This document shows positions 22,283 through 32,893 of a stretch of DNA of 64,000 nt, in pieces. The notes beneath the pieces are model-generated. The model was not told the origin of the DNA and searched no databases. It was given only the letters and a program-made list of their open reading frames with translations. The DNA comes from a bacterium (GTDB taxonomy: Bacteria; Bacillota_I; Bacilli_A; Mycoplasmatales; Mycoplasmoidaceae), in the NCBI GenBank assembly GCA_017645255.1, contig JAGCPI010000025.1, forward strand, positions 1 through 64,000. The letters run 5' to 3'. The position numbers and the translations under genes are program-made. The stretch's first letter is position 1; the number at the start of each line of letters is the position of its first letter.

Positions 22283-22957
22283 TTATTCTTTATTTTGACT
22301 ACCTTGTTGATTAGTACCATAGTCATTTAGTGATGACATGTCCACATCTTGCTTTTCTTGAGCAGAAGCAGCAAACAATGCAAAGTTGTGTAATCCCATT
22401 CCTTTAGCAACCCCATTAGTTGGGAAGTTATAAATTTGACCATTAAATGCTTCAACCTTCATATTGTAAAGACGTCTTGAAGCAGCAATTTCACTTTCAA
22501 GAACTTCGGAACTACTCATTAAATCTTGAACTACTTGGTTTGCCTTTAAGTTTGGATAATTTTCAAATGCCATGTTTAAACCAGTTTGAACATGATCCAT
22601 TAATTGATTAGCTTTATTGAAATCAGCAGTATTCATGGAACGTAATTCAGTAATCTTGGTTTGAACATCACCTTCATAGTTATAATAACTCTTAACTTGT
22701 TGTAATAACTTGATTAAAGTATCTCTACGTTTTGTTAAAGCAACATCAATATCGGACGCAGCAGTGTTAACTGCAATTTGTTGTTCATTTAATTGATTAC
22801 GTTTTTTATAGTGTCAAATTCCCAAAGTAATAATGTTTCAAAGATAATACATGATGGTTTGACCCCCAGTCATTGTGACTGGTCGAATAGTATTATCAAC
22901 ATTAGGAGAAAATCCTTGTGGATTACTTGGAGTACTTGTATCAGCTAGCATTCCCAT
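22283..22957 (-). CDS. lemA: LemA family protein
   Basis: 224 aa. LemA proteins are membrane-anchored helical-bundle proteins of unknown biochemical role. A hydrophobic helix near residues 35-50 (YYLWNIITLGIW) is followed by the family core: D-V-A-L-TKRRDTLIKLLQQVK, YEGDVQTKITELR, then NYPNLKANQVVQDLM (family hallmark YPxLKA). The C-terminal block VEAFNGQIYNFP also matches LemA (VxxYNxxixxFP). The start is taken at the ATG 22957 (next in-frame ATG 22951). It is flanked on both sides by members of the unidentified paralogous family and divergent from paralog 3. Confidence 0.92.
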
Positions 22958-22988
22958 TTTTCAATTCTTCTTTCTTTCATCCTTTAAG

Positions 22989-23010
22989 TAATATATTTCT
23001 TAATTATAAT
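22989..23010. promoter_or_regulatory. Divergent promoter region, lemA / paralog 3
   Basis: Palindromic AATATATT lies at about 22990-22997 and plus-strand TATAAT at 23005-23010, 36 bases before the paralog 3 ATG. This is the same -10 to ATG distance as for paralog 2, suggesting a common promoter layout. Confidence 0.45.
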
Positions 23011-23045
23011 ATGTATAGTTATTAAATAGAAAAAAATAGTAAACA

Positions 23046-24917
23046 ATGAAGAATGATTTAGATAAAAACAAGAATGAAGGTAATATTATTGATGATTTTT
23101 ATCAACATTATCAACAAACAAAAAAGGATGTAATTAGCAAAGTTGTTGATGAATGATTTCAATCATTAAGCAATAACAACTTTAACAAATTATTGGCTGA
23201 ACGCCACCAAAAAATTGCCGAAATAAAAAAGAATGGGGATGACTATATTCGCACCCAACAAGAAATAATGCGATTAGAAAATATTAATAGTCATATTTTG
23301 TGAGGATGCTTTTTATTAGTTGGTTTTTTCTGATGAAATAAACGAAAGGAAAATTTGCAAAAAATTGCTGATTTAAAACGCAATGGCCTAAACCAAGGAG
23401 TTAAAGTTGATCAAGAAGAAAAAATCGCTAATGATTGAATCACTAAAGCATTCAGTGGCAAATACACAATCGATTTAATCAGCAAAGTTTGACAAGCATA
23501 TAACTTTAGTACCACTAATTATGTTAATGCACCTCTTCTTAGCAATAAATTAACTTTAAGCAATTTAGTAAGTATGACTAACATGGTTAGCATGATTTAT
23601 CACAATACTCCTATTTACGATGTAACTTTTAATTATTTAAAGTTAACGGATGTTATTAGTACTAAAACCAAAGTAATTACCATCCATGATGATAAAACTA
23701 ACCAAGATCATGATGAAACTTTAAGTGCAACTCACCACGAATTAACTCCAAGCATTGTGCAAGAAAATAATTTATGTTTATTAACTAATTATTTACAACC
23801 AGCATTTTCATGCTGAAATGTTAGTTATGAAACTTTATATAATGTGCACCCAGATGCTGAAAATAAAACTCTATTAGAACTTAATCATGCTGCACTAAAA
23901 GATGGATTAGGTTGATATTACAGTGGCAATCCTAATAATCTATCATTGTTCTTTGATGAACAAACATTAAATAATTTAGTTAGTTGAAAAAGAAGTTTTC
24001 CAAATGCATTAACTAATCCATTTGCCTTAAGAAAAAATATTTTCTTAGTCAAAAAAGAAAATCACGTTCCTAGTCAAAATTATTTCGAAAATATTTTAAC
24101 TTCTTTAAATTATGATGCTACTCAATATTTCAAAATCAATAATCTTGAAGAAGTAAAAGATAAAGCAGTTAACTTATTAATTAATTATTTTGATGGTTGA
24201 TTTAAAGCAGCTCAATTCCCATTATTAATTAATGGTATTAACCACGAATGATACAATTCCAACAATAAATATACTCAATATACTGATCAAAAATCAACTA
24301 TTGCAAGCAAAGTTGATAGTTGAAAATATCAATTAAATCAATATACTAACTTCTTTACTTTCTTTAGTCACAATGCTAAATTAAGTAAATGAATTGATAT
24401 TGTTGATCGTACTGACATGGGTGATGGTATTGATAAAGCAGACCTCTCATTGCAATCGTATGATTCACAAGATTTATTTGATAATATTAGTGTGAATGGA
24501 TCGGATAATAAACCATACATTATTGAAGTTCCATATGTTCACTATTTAAAAGTAAGTGAACCTAAAGCAGCTTACTTATTTAAATTGAAAACTTGACCAA
24601 AGAATGAAAATGTAAGAATTACTTTAACATTAACTAATCCAAAAGCAAACCCAGGATTATTTAGTAGTGCATTATCTGAATTATGTTCGATTAATTTTAA
24701 CGTCTCAGATCCTTTCTTAGTAAGCCATAATCCTTTTTATCAAGAAAAAATGAAACATATTTATAGCTTCGTAAGTCAATTCCCTGATTTCACTAACAAG
24801 TGCATGATTGTACTATCAAATAGTGGGGACGGAATGGTTTTAATTAATGATCCGGAATGATTTAAATCCCACGTGATGGAAGATAAACTTCCAGTATTAA
24901 TCAAGAAATTGATGTAA
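23046..24917 (+). CDS. LemA-linked membrane protein family, paralog 3
   Basis: 623 aa, the most diverged copy. It keeps the order of blocks: FYQHYQQTKKDVI, coiled coil, a shorter hydrophobic helix (about 83-97) rich in UGA-Trp, HNTPIYDVTF, CLLTNYLQPAFS, YFDGWFKAAQFPLLINGINH, PKAAYLF and a C-terminal GMVLINDPEWF. The acidic insertion of paralog 2 is absent and the segment around residue 260-290 is shortened. It is followed by its own terminator. Not recognised outside this family. Confidence 0.84.
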
Positions 24918-24954
24918 TATTCTTTAAAATATTAACAATCACAAATAATAAAAA

Positions 24955-24986
24955 ATATGTAATAATTGTCAAAAATTATTACATAT
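24955..24986. repeat. Long hairpin after paralog 3
   Basis: Perfect 13-base inverted repeat ATATGTAATAATT / AATTATTACATAT with a 6-base loop. It has no T-run on either side, so it is more likely an mRNA 3'-end stabiliser or binding site than a terminator. Confidence 0.6.
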
Positions 24987-25001
24987 AAATTAAATTTAAC
25001 T

Positions 25002-25032
25002 AGAAGATTAGGTAAAACTAATCTTCTTTTTT
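25002..25032 (+). terminator. Terminator of paralog 3, overlapping truB 3' end
   Basis: AGAAGATTAG / CTAATCTTCT with a 6-base loop and a following T-run (25026-25032). Its right arm includes the last codons and the stop of the convergent truB gene. Confidence 0.85.
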
Positions 25033-25707
25033 AATATTAATAACATTTAGATCATTAATTGAATATGATCCAACTTTAGTTCTTCTTAATCCAGTTAATA
25101 CTGCGTGTGTATTTAATTTAGTAGCTAAATCATTAACTAAACTTCTTACGTAAAATCCCCCACTGCAATCAATCATAAATGTACATTCTTGTTTTGCTTC
25201 ATCAAAAATTAAATCAAAATAAGAAAATAAAGTGACTGGTTTAGGTTCCAAATTAAAATCAATATTACTTCTTGCTAAATCGTAAGCTTTTTGACCATTG
25301 ATTTTAATAGCTGAAAATTTCGGAGGAATTTGCAAATAAGGATGTAAACTAACAAAATAATCTAATGCTTTTATTAATTGCTCTTTGCTAATTAATAATT
25401 CATGAAAATAACAATCAACTTGATTCGTATCTAAATCAAATGTATCACTTGCATAATGAAATTTTATTGTTACCAAATAACTTTTATTAACATGCAATAA
25501 GTCATTTAATTGTTTTGTACACTTATTGGTTCCAATAATAAGCAACCCAGTTGCTAATGGATCTAAAGTTCCTGCATGTCCAACTTTCTTATAACGTTCA
25601 TGAAATTTTAAATACCGAACTACATCATTGCTGGTTCATCCGTACGGTTTATCAACTAGTAAAATAGTTGATTGTTCATTTCACGCTTTATGTTCTGATT
25701 GCTTCAT
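25018..25707 (-). CDS. truB: tRNA pseudouridine-55 synthase
   Basis: 229 aa, a short TruB without the C-terminal PUA domain, as in other mollicutes. Converts U55 in the T-loop of tRNAs to pseudouridine. The N-terminal VDKPYGWTSND motif (with UGA-Trp) and the catalytic-Asp motif GHAGTLDPLATGLL are complete; VRSLVNDLA and LRRTKVGSY are the usual C-terminal core boxes. It overlaps trmK by 20 bases. Confidence 0.94.
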
Positions 25708-26167
25708 TTTTTTCAATTAAGTAAATTAAATAATTAAAAGTCCGATCTTTGACGTACTTGATATCAATGATTTGATAATGATGATGAATGATTCAATCAT
25801 CAATTATTTCTTGGTTATTTTCTATTTGGAAAATATAACGTTTAATTCCATCATAATCATTATCTAATATTTTTAAACAAGTATATCCTCCTACTCCCGC
25901 AATGATGCAACAATCAATAGCAATTTGGTGCTCTTTTAAATAACTTAATCCTTCACTGCAAATAAACATAGCATCATTAACCACGCTTTGGTGTAATTGG
26001 GTTGCTAACTTTAGGGGTCCTTGTTTGTTATCGATATTATAGAAAAAGTGATGCAAATGGTTGGTGTAATTGTAATAAGATAAATAAGCAATATCACACC
26101 CTACATCTGCAATCACTTTTCACTGTGGTTGGATTAAATTTGCAATTGCTTTAAGTTTGTTATTCAT
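25688..26167 (-). CDS. trmK: TrmK-like tRNA (adenine-22-N1) methyltransferase, short form
   Basis: 159 aa against roughly 220-235 aa in Bacillus-type TrmK. The SAM-binding region is visible as VIADVGCDIAYLS (family IADIGSDHAYLP), NIDNKQGPLKLA and IAGVGGYTCLKIL, followed by the L.FQIENN box and a Y.II..YVKDRTFNYLI strand block. The missing part is the C-terminal helical domain. It begins inside the rpoD stop region (8-base overlap). The rpoD-trmK order is typical for Firmicutes, which supports the name; whether the short form still methylates is unknown. Confidence 0.8.
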
Positions 26168-27674
26168 TAATATGATAGAACAATTCTCGTAACCGTTTAT
26201 TCTTACTTGGTTGTTTTAAACGGCGAATCGCTTTTGCTTCGTATTGCTTAACTTGTTCTTTAGTAATATTTAAAAAGTCAGCAACTTCTTCATGAGTCAT
26301 TGGTTTGCGGTTTTCTTTTTCTTCACCATTTTCATCCTTTAATGGTAAGCCATAACGCAAACGAATAATTTTTTCTTCAATTTCGCTTAGATTATTTTTT
26401 AATGATTTATCAATTTGTTCTTTTAACATGATCTTGTTGGTGTAGTTTTCCGGAGTTACTGAATCTGCATCTCGCACAAAATCAATAAATTGACTTTCTT
26501 CATCTTTACCAACTGGTTTGTCTAAGGAAATTGGTTCAATGTTTAACTTTTTGATTTCGCTAATTTTCTTTAAACTTAAATTCTTTTCGGTGTCTTTAAG
26601 TTCATCATAAATTTCTTTAATGGTAGGTTCTTTCCCATTGCGTTGCAATAAGGTTCGTTCCATCTTCATTACTTTATTAATGATTTCTACCATGTGCACT
26701 GGAACCCGAATAATGCGACCTTGGTCCGCAATTGCTCTAGTAATAGCTTGCCGAATTCATCAAGTTGCATACGTACTGAATTTATGACCAAGTGTATAAT
26801 CAAATTTTTTAATTGCCTTCATTAAACCTAAAGCACCTTCTTCGATTAAATCTTCAAGGTCTAACCCCCGGTTTAAATATTTGCGAGCAATCGAAGTGAC
26901 GAGACGTAAGTTGGAAGTAACAAATTGATTGAAAGCATATTGACGATCATCCTCATTTTTAGAGTGTAATAATCTTGCTAATTCTTGTTCTTTATCAGCA
27001 GTTAGCATTCTACTTGATCCTAAAGTAGAAAGAAATGACTTGATACTATCAGTAGCTTTATCTTGCGTGGAAATGCTACTGTGATGATACATGTGAATGT
27101 CATCATCATCTTCAAATTGGGCATCAATGTCTTCAGGATCTAATGTATCAGCATCTTCACTAACTTCTTGATGCTTACTTTTTTTGATCCGGTTTGATTC
27201 ATAAATATGTAACCGGGAACGAGCACTTACTTTTGGTTGGTCTTCATCACCAACATTAACTTGATTTTCTTCATCATCATAGTCTTTTTCATCATCAAAC
27301 TTGTTTTGCTTTGGTTTCTTTTGAAAAACAATATCTTTGCGTCGTTGTTGCTTTCCTTTTCCCCGTTTTACTAATTTGTCTTGGGCATTTTGTTGAAATG
27401 TTGAAGAAGGATCAGCAATGGCAATAACTGGAGATTGATGCATAGTAATCATGTCACTATTATCATCAACCTTTGATGTCGAAGGTGCTGAAGTCTTTGT
27501 TGGTTTTTCTTTGCTAGAACTTTTACTTGTTGCTTTTTTAGTTGCTGTTGATTTATTTTTTTTATCAGCAACTTCATTTTTTGAAGTTACCGTAGTTTGT
27601 TTAGTACTTGTTTGCTTAGATGCTGTTGCACTTACTTTTTTAACTGACTTTGTTGTTTTCTTTGCTGTACTCAT
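26160..27674 (-). CDS. rpoD: Primary RNA polymerase sigma factor
   Basis: 504 aa. Sigma-70 regions in order: 2 ([50 protein letters not shown] split by UGA codons), 3 ([11 protein letters not shown]) and 4 ([28 protein letters not shown], ending near LRELFYH). About 220 N-terminal residues are low-complexity Lys/Ser/Thr followed by an acidic stretch; they replace region 1.1. I chose ATG 27674 over the ATG 21 bases upstream because AAAGGAAG lies 6 bases before it. This is probably the only vegetative sigma factor. Confidence 0.95.
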
Positions 27675-27777
27675 ATGGCTTCCTTTCGTTTCCAAAATTG
27701 CAGATCATCTTTTTAAAAATAAAAAATGGCAAATATAAAATTGATTTAAGATAGATATAGTTTATAAATTAGAAAAT

Positions 27778-28359
27778 ATGACGTTACGAATTATTGCCAA
27801 TGCACTAAGTGATTGCGAAAATACAAACTGATTACCAATAACTAATGCAAATAAAAAGAATAAAGATACTGATTGGTCAAAGTTAAAAAACTTTGACCAA
27901 GTATATAAGAAAAAGATTGATGAAATTGGTGGGATTTACTTTATTTATATCATCTCACAATGATTAATGGGAATATGTGCATTCATTGCGGGATTATTCT
28001 TTTTAATTGGCGGAAGTATCTCTTGTTTTAGTGTTAATAAAGATGATGCAATTTATTTCTGAATCATTGGGATAATATTCTTAATTTTATTAGGTTTATT
28101 CCTTTTAATTTATCTAATTTCTTGTTGTTTAGTGAATAATAAGCACCAATTAAAAGAAATTGATGCTTATTATGATAGTTTAAAAATTAAATTAGATCCA
28201 AATCAATATAGTTTATTACCAATTGGAATTGTTACTTATTTGACAATGAAAACTAATGAAAATAATCACCATTTAATAAAATTAAGCAAAAAGCAATTAA
28301 CTATTATGTATATTCAAGTTTATAAAATGATCCAAATCATTGTTGCGAGTTGGTATTAA
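27778..28359 (+). CDS. Two-TM membrane protein, unknown function
   Basis: 193 aa, not recognised. A soluble N-terminus of about 65 residues is followed by two long hydrophobic helices (about 66-90 and 98-123) forming a hairpin and a C-terminal domain of about 70 residues with LDPNQYSLLPIGIVTYL. The PNQY...G...YL stretch resembles one in the protein at 48139-48888, so the two may be distant relatives. Its stop TAA shares bases with the stop of the convergent gene at 28356. Confidence 0.78.
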
Positions 28360-28742
28360 ACCAACGCTACCACTAAGGTAATAATAAAGATAACTGTGAA
28401 GGTACTAAGACCGACCCAAAAAGCGATTTTAGTATTTTTCTTTTTTATCTCTAAATATTCTTGATAATCATTGTATGAATCCATGTTATCAAACAATGGA
28501 TCGTCTGGTTCCATTTTTAAAAATCGTTTTATTTTGCGTAGTTTTATTGCTTCGGAAATTTTATAAAACATAAAACCTAAATAAGAAAAGATTAAACTAC
28601 GAGCTGCTCATCACATTAAGACCATCCCAAAATCGATTCCACTTGGAATGACAAAAGCATTTTTAAGTACTTGGGAATAAGACAAATATTCATTGTGACG
28701 AAAATAAGCAATTAAAAAAACACAGATTCATAAAATTCACAA
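28356..28742 (-). CDS. Small membrane protein, start uncertain
   Basis: 128 aa if it begins at the TTG at 28742; 89 aa or less from the ATGs at 28625, 28616 or 28571. Not recognised. The long version has a hydrophobic N-terminus (WILWICVFLIAYF), a second hydrophobic stretch around FGMVLMWWAARSLIFSYLGF, a charged loop (LRKIKRFLKMEPDDP) and a C-terminal TM helix. The hydrophobic reading continues well above the first ATG, so I favour the TTG start. It lies downstream of the oppF terminator, so it needs read-through or its own promoter. Confidence 0.6.
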
Positions 28743-28750
28743 GAAACCAT

Positions 28751-28778
28751 AAAAAAACCACCCTTTGGTGGTTTTTTT
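28751..28778. terminator. Bidirectional terminator of the opp operon
   Basis: Perfect 12-base inverted repeat AAAAAAACCACC / GGTGGTTTTTTT with a 4-base loop, 72 bases after the oppF stop on the minus strand. Confidence 0.9.
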
Positions 28779-28849
28779 GTTTTGGTTTTTAAAATTTTGG
28801 GCTCCTCAGTTAATTCGCGACCGACTGGTCCGAAATGACCGGTGGTTGG

Positions 28850-31630
28850 TTAACTTTTGTGACCGACGATTTGAATTTTGCATTTTGGGTTTCATTCTTG
28901 GACTTGAGCTTGCGTACCAAATACGTAGTGTTCTTTCGTACCAAGAATCGAATAGAATGTTGGGTTGTCAATCGGATTGTAATTACCATATGGTTGATCA
29001 ACCTTTTCACTTTCTTTAGCTAAGTTCAAGTTAATATTGTTTAATTCTGGAACTGCTTTTAATAAAGTCCGAGTGTATGGGTGACCTGGGTGGTCAAAGA
29101 TTTCGTTAGTATTACCTTTTTCTAGAATGTGACCTTTATTAATAATAATCATCCGGTCACATGCATAGTGAATCATACTTAAGTCGTGGGCAATGAACAA
29201 GAAGGTAATATTTCTTTCTCTTGATAAGTTCTTCATAATGTTAACAACTTGGGCTTGAATGGAAACATCAAGAGCGGAAATAGGTTCATCGGCAATAATT
29301 AGTTTTGGCTTGGTTACTAACGCTCTAGCAATCGCAATCCGTTGCCGTTGACCTCCTGAGAATTCATAGATATATCTAAATGCGTGTTCTTGCTTTAGAC
29401 CAACACTTTCCAAAGTATCAAAGACATATAACTTAGTTAAGTGTTTAACTAATTGGTGGCGAATTCGTTTCAAATCTTTGGTTGTGTAAAGTTTAGTATA
29501 AGTCTTAATGTTATTTAAGATTTCTTGAACTTCAATGAAACTGCTGGCAATACTATTTTTCGTTGAAATTAAATCTTGAATGGCATTTGCACGGTTAGCG
29601 TGATATTGAGCAGAGTTTCTTTTTAAAGTGTGTGGAAGGCGTCACATGCAATTTCGAGCACTGTTGATTAAGGAAATTAAATAAGGATCACTCATCGATT
29701 TAATGTTCTTTGCTTCTTCTTCGTATTGTTTTGCTTTATCAGTTTCACTTTGATCAAAAAAATCAACCTTGCTAGCAAATTCAGCACTTACTTTATCGTA
29801 ATCAGCTTTCGCTTTAATTTCATCTTGCTTTAATTGTTCATTGTTAGGACGTTGTGATAACAATTTTTGCAAATGATCATCAAGTTGATTTAATCTAGCT
29901 ACTTGTTGATCAACGTTGCGAATATTATCTTGATAAATACAATTGTTTTCTTTTCCTCACCGGTCGGCAAACGACATGGCTTTCTTAGTTTCAGGCAATT
30001 CACTACCATGTTCTTCCCACTTGTCATGTAATTTGTGAGAAAGATCTTGTACTTTTAAAGCAATTTCTTCTTTGGAAACATTTTTATCTTTATCAGTTTC
30101 TTGTAACTTCTTTAATTCATCATAAAGTGGTTGGTATTTAGCACGAATTCCGTTTCACACTTTTTGAATTAAGAAACTAATTTGTCCTTCAGTTAAGTTA
30201 TCAGTCTTATTTAACATCTTGATAACGTTATACCGTTCTTGTAAAGTTGCAGTGCGAATGTTGTAATACAAGTACATGAATGGATCTTTTTCGTGGTTAA
30301 TAATACCCCGCCGGGCACTGGCAATTTCTTGCCGAGAAGAACTTAAATAACTGCGTAAGATACTGCGGGCGTTATAACCAGTGTGGTTCTTATATTCATC
30401 TTTGAAATCTTCTAGGAGACTTTGCTTCTTTTCAATGATTTTGGTAATCTTGTCATGAAGTGGATTAAAGACATATAAGTTGTGACACTTGGTGTAATTA
30501 ACAAAAGCTTTATACAATCCAACTTCTTCATCGTAAAGATCCATCCGTTGGATTTTGCGCAAAATAAATTGGGTAATATTCGTTACATTGCTAAAGTATT
30601 TTGCACTGACATTTAAAACATTTTTAACGTTTTCATCAAGTTCATTAACGGCATTAATAATGAAATCATCCGCATCACTTAAAGTATCAAAAAAGTCTTT
30701 TGGTGAATTAATTGCTTGGGTTAAATTTAAATCATAAAAGTCTAATAGTGGACGGTCTTTACTGAATTTGTCTCACAATTCTTTTTGTTGACTGCTATCA
30801 AGTTCAACAAATCGATAGTAATTTAAATCGTTAATATCTTTAACGTTATATTGAACAGTTAAAAATCCTTCGTTAATATATTTTTCGCTGCTGTAACGAT
30901 GTAATAATGGTGATAAGTGATAGTAGAACTTTTGCATCGTGCTATCATCGGGATGCAAGTACGCTTCATAAATGGAAAATTTTGCCAGGAACATGAAGTA
31001 AGCAAAGTATAAAACCGCATAATATTTTTTATAAAAATCAGCCTTATATGCTTGACATAAGCCTTCAATCCGCGTATCAAAAATATTGTTAAGCACGGTG
31101 TGGATTTTAATTAAAAGGTCAACTTTATCACTGATTAATGATGATTTTAACAATGGTTCCTTAATTAGGTCAAGAACCTTTTTCTTAGGGTTTAAAGAAC
31201 TAATTGGACTTTGGAAAACCATTTGAATGTTTTGTGCTAACCATTTTTTGGTTTTCTTTAACAATTTGTTAGCGGAAATGTATCGACCATCAAATTTAAT
31301 GGTTCCCCCGGAGTTTCCAATAATCCGAATAATAATCTTTCCTAAAGTACTTTTACCACTCCCAGATTCTCCAACAATCCCAAAGAATTCACCAGGAAAA
31401 ACTTTAAAAGTAATTTGATCCAATACCTTTTTTGATGTATAGTAGTATTTTTGAACATTTTCTACATCAAGAATTGGCTTTCGTTCCTTCTTTTCTTCTT
31501 CAAGCTCTTCTTCTTCAGCTTCTGGTTGATAATTTAAACTTAATTGCTTGTTCAAATCTTCAAGATTATCTACTACTCAACTAAGTAACGAAATCCGTTC
31601 TTCGACTTCTTTAATATCGTTATTATTCAT
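28850..31630 (-). CDS. oppF: OppF, oligopeptide ABC transporter ATPase with giant insertion
   Basis: 926 aa; an ordinary OppF has little more than 300. Walker A GESGSGKST is at about residues 87-95 and the Q-loop (QMVFQSPISSLNP) near 136-148, but the signature EFSGGQRQRIAIAR comes only at about 757-770, with Walker B KPKLIIADEPISALD near 775-789. About 550 residues, highly charged and helical with coiled-coil character (DYDKVSAEFASKV, KIIEKKQSLLEDF), are inserted between them. Large OppF insertions are known in the M. pneumoniae group. The C-terminal NHPGHPYTRTLL-like block is the OppF family tail. The oppD TAA shares its first base with this ATG. Confidence 0.93.
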
Positions 31631-32892
31631 TATTTATTATCTCTTTCTGTAGTAGGTACTTCTTGGGTTTCATTATCACTATCATCACCATTAATCTTTA
31701 ATCAAACTGCTTTACGAGCAATTTCTATTTTTTGTTTTACTCCTTCAGGGATTGGAATCTTTGGAGCGTCATCATAAACAAGTCAAGTAGCTGCTTTATG
31801 GGTATTTGATAATTTGAATAATGGTGGTTCTTTTTCGAAGTCAATTTTTAATGCATATTTATTGCGGGGTGCAAATGCATCACCGTGAACAGGCAAAGTC
31901 ATGTTTGGTGGAGTACCAGGAATAAAGGCAAGATCACCTTTAATTTGAGGGTCAGGAATTGATTCAATTAAAGCCCATGTGTAAGGATGGCGTGGTTCAA
32001 TGAAAATATCATGTAATGTACCTTGTTCAATAATCTTACCAGCATACATTACGTAAATATAATCGCAAAGGTTGGCAACTAACGCAATGTTATGGCTAAT
32101 GAACATGATTGAAATATTAAGTTCGTCCCGTAACCGTTTAATTAAACTAATAACTTTAGCTTGGACAATAACGTCAAGAGCAGTAGTAGGTTCGTCAGCA
32201 ATAATCAAGTCAGGTTCACACGCGATGGTGATAGCGATAACAATCCGTTGTCGCATCCCACCAGAGAAACTGTTAGGATATTTGTTAACGTTATTAGCAA
32301 TATCGTTAATTCCGATGAATTCTAGTAATTGGAAAATCCGTTTCTTAATGTGAACTGGATCAGTATTTTCTTTATATTCTTTTTTTAACTTAGCAATAAG
32401 GGCATTGTAATCAATTCCCTTACCTAACCCCTTGCGTTGGTCTTCACGCAATTTATTTAACGCAATCTTGTATTTCCGTGCTTGGGAAATCTTAATTGCT
32501 TCATAAATTTGCTTACCAACTTTCATGCTGGGGTTTAATGAAGTCATTGGGTCTTGCGGAATATAAGCAACATAGACCCCCCGCACTTTCTTCATCCGGC
32601 GGGTATTGTTATATTTGGCTTTTCTAAAACTAAATCAACTGCGAGTTAATTTTAGTAAATCAATACCACAAAGTTTAATTTCTTGCGCACTTAAAGTATC
32701 GTTATCATTAAAGCGAACAATTGATTTAACAGTAACAGATTTACCACTACCTGATTCACCAATTAATCCCACAATTTCTCCGCGGTAAATACTAAAGGAA
32801 ATATCACGGACTGCATTTACCACCCCGGTTTTGGTTTTAAATTTCACCACGAGGTGTTTAACGGAAAGAATTAAATCATCTTTTTGTGTCAT
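31630..32892 (-). CDS. oppD: OppD, oligopeptide ABC transporter ATPase
   Basis: 420 aa. Walker A GESGSGKS at 45-52, Q-loop VAYIPQDPMTSLNPS, signature NSFSGGMRQRIVIAI, Walker B PDLIIADEPTTALDV, and the OppD tail HPYTWALIESIPDP with FIPGTPPN. An insertion of about 60 charged residues follows the Q-loop (RKYKIALNKLREDQRKG onward), far smaller than that of OppF. The cysteines of the usual C-terminal CxFxPRC motif are absent (DAFAPRN). I chose the ATG at 32892, one base after the OppC stop; upstream residues in the same frame lie inside oppC. Confidence 0.95.
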
Positions 32893-32893
32893 A

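Noticed and set aside
24955..24986. Second terminator after paralog 3
   Set aside because: Strong stem but no T-run on either strand; the real terminator with T-run is at 25002-25032.
27451..27738. Plus-strand frame of 95 codons opposite the sigma-factor N-terminus
   Set aside because: It is the antisense shadow of the low-complexity Lys/Ser/Thr-rich region and has no RBS or family features.
28765..29023. Plus-strand frames opposite the oppF 3' end
   Set aside because: Antisense of the conserved OppF C-terminus and its terminator; composition is Trp/Phe-rich without features of a real gene.
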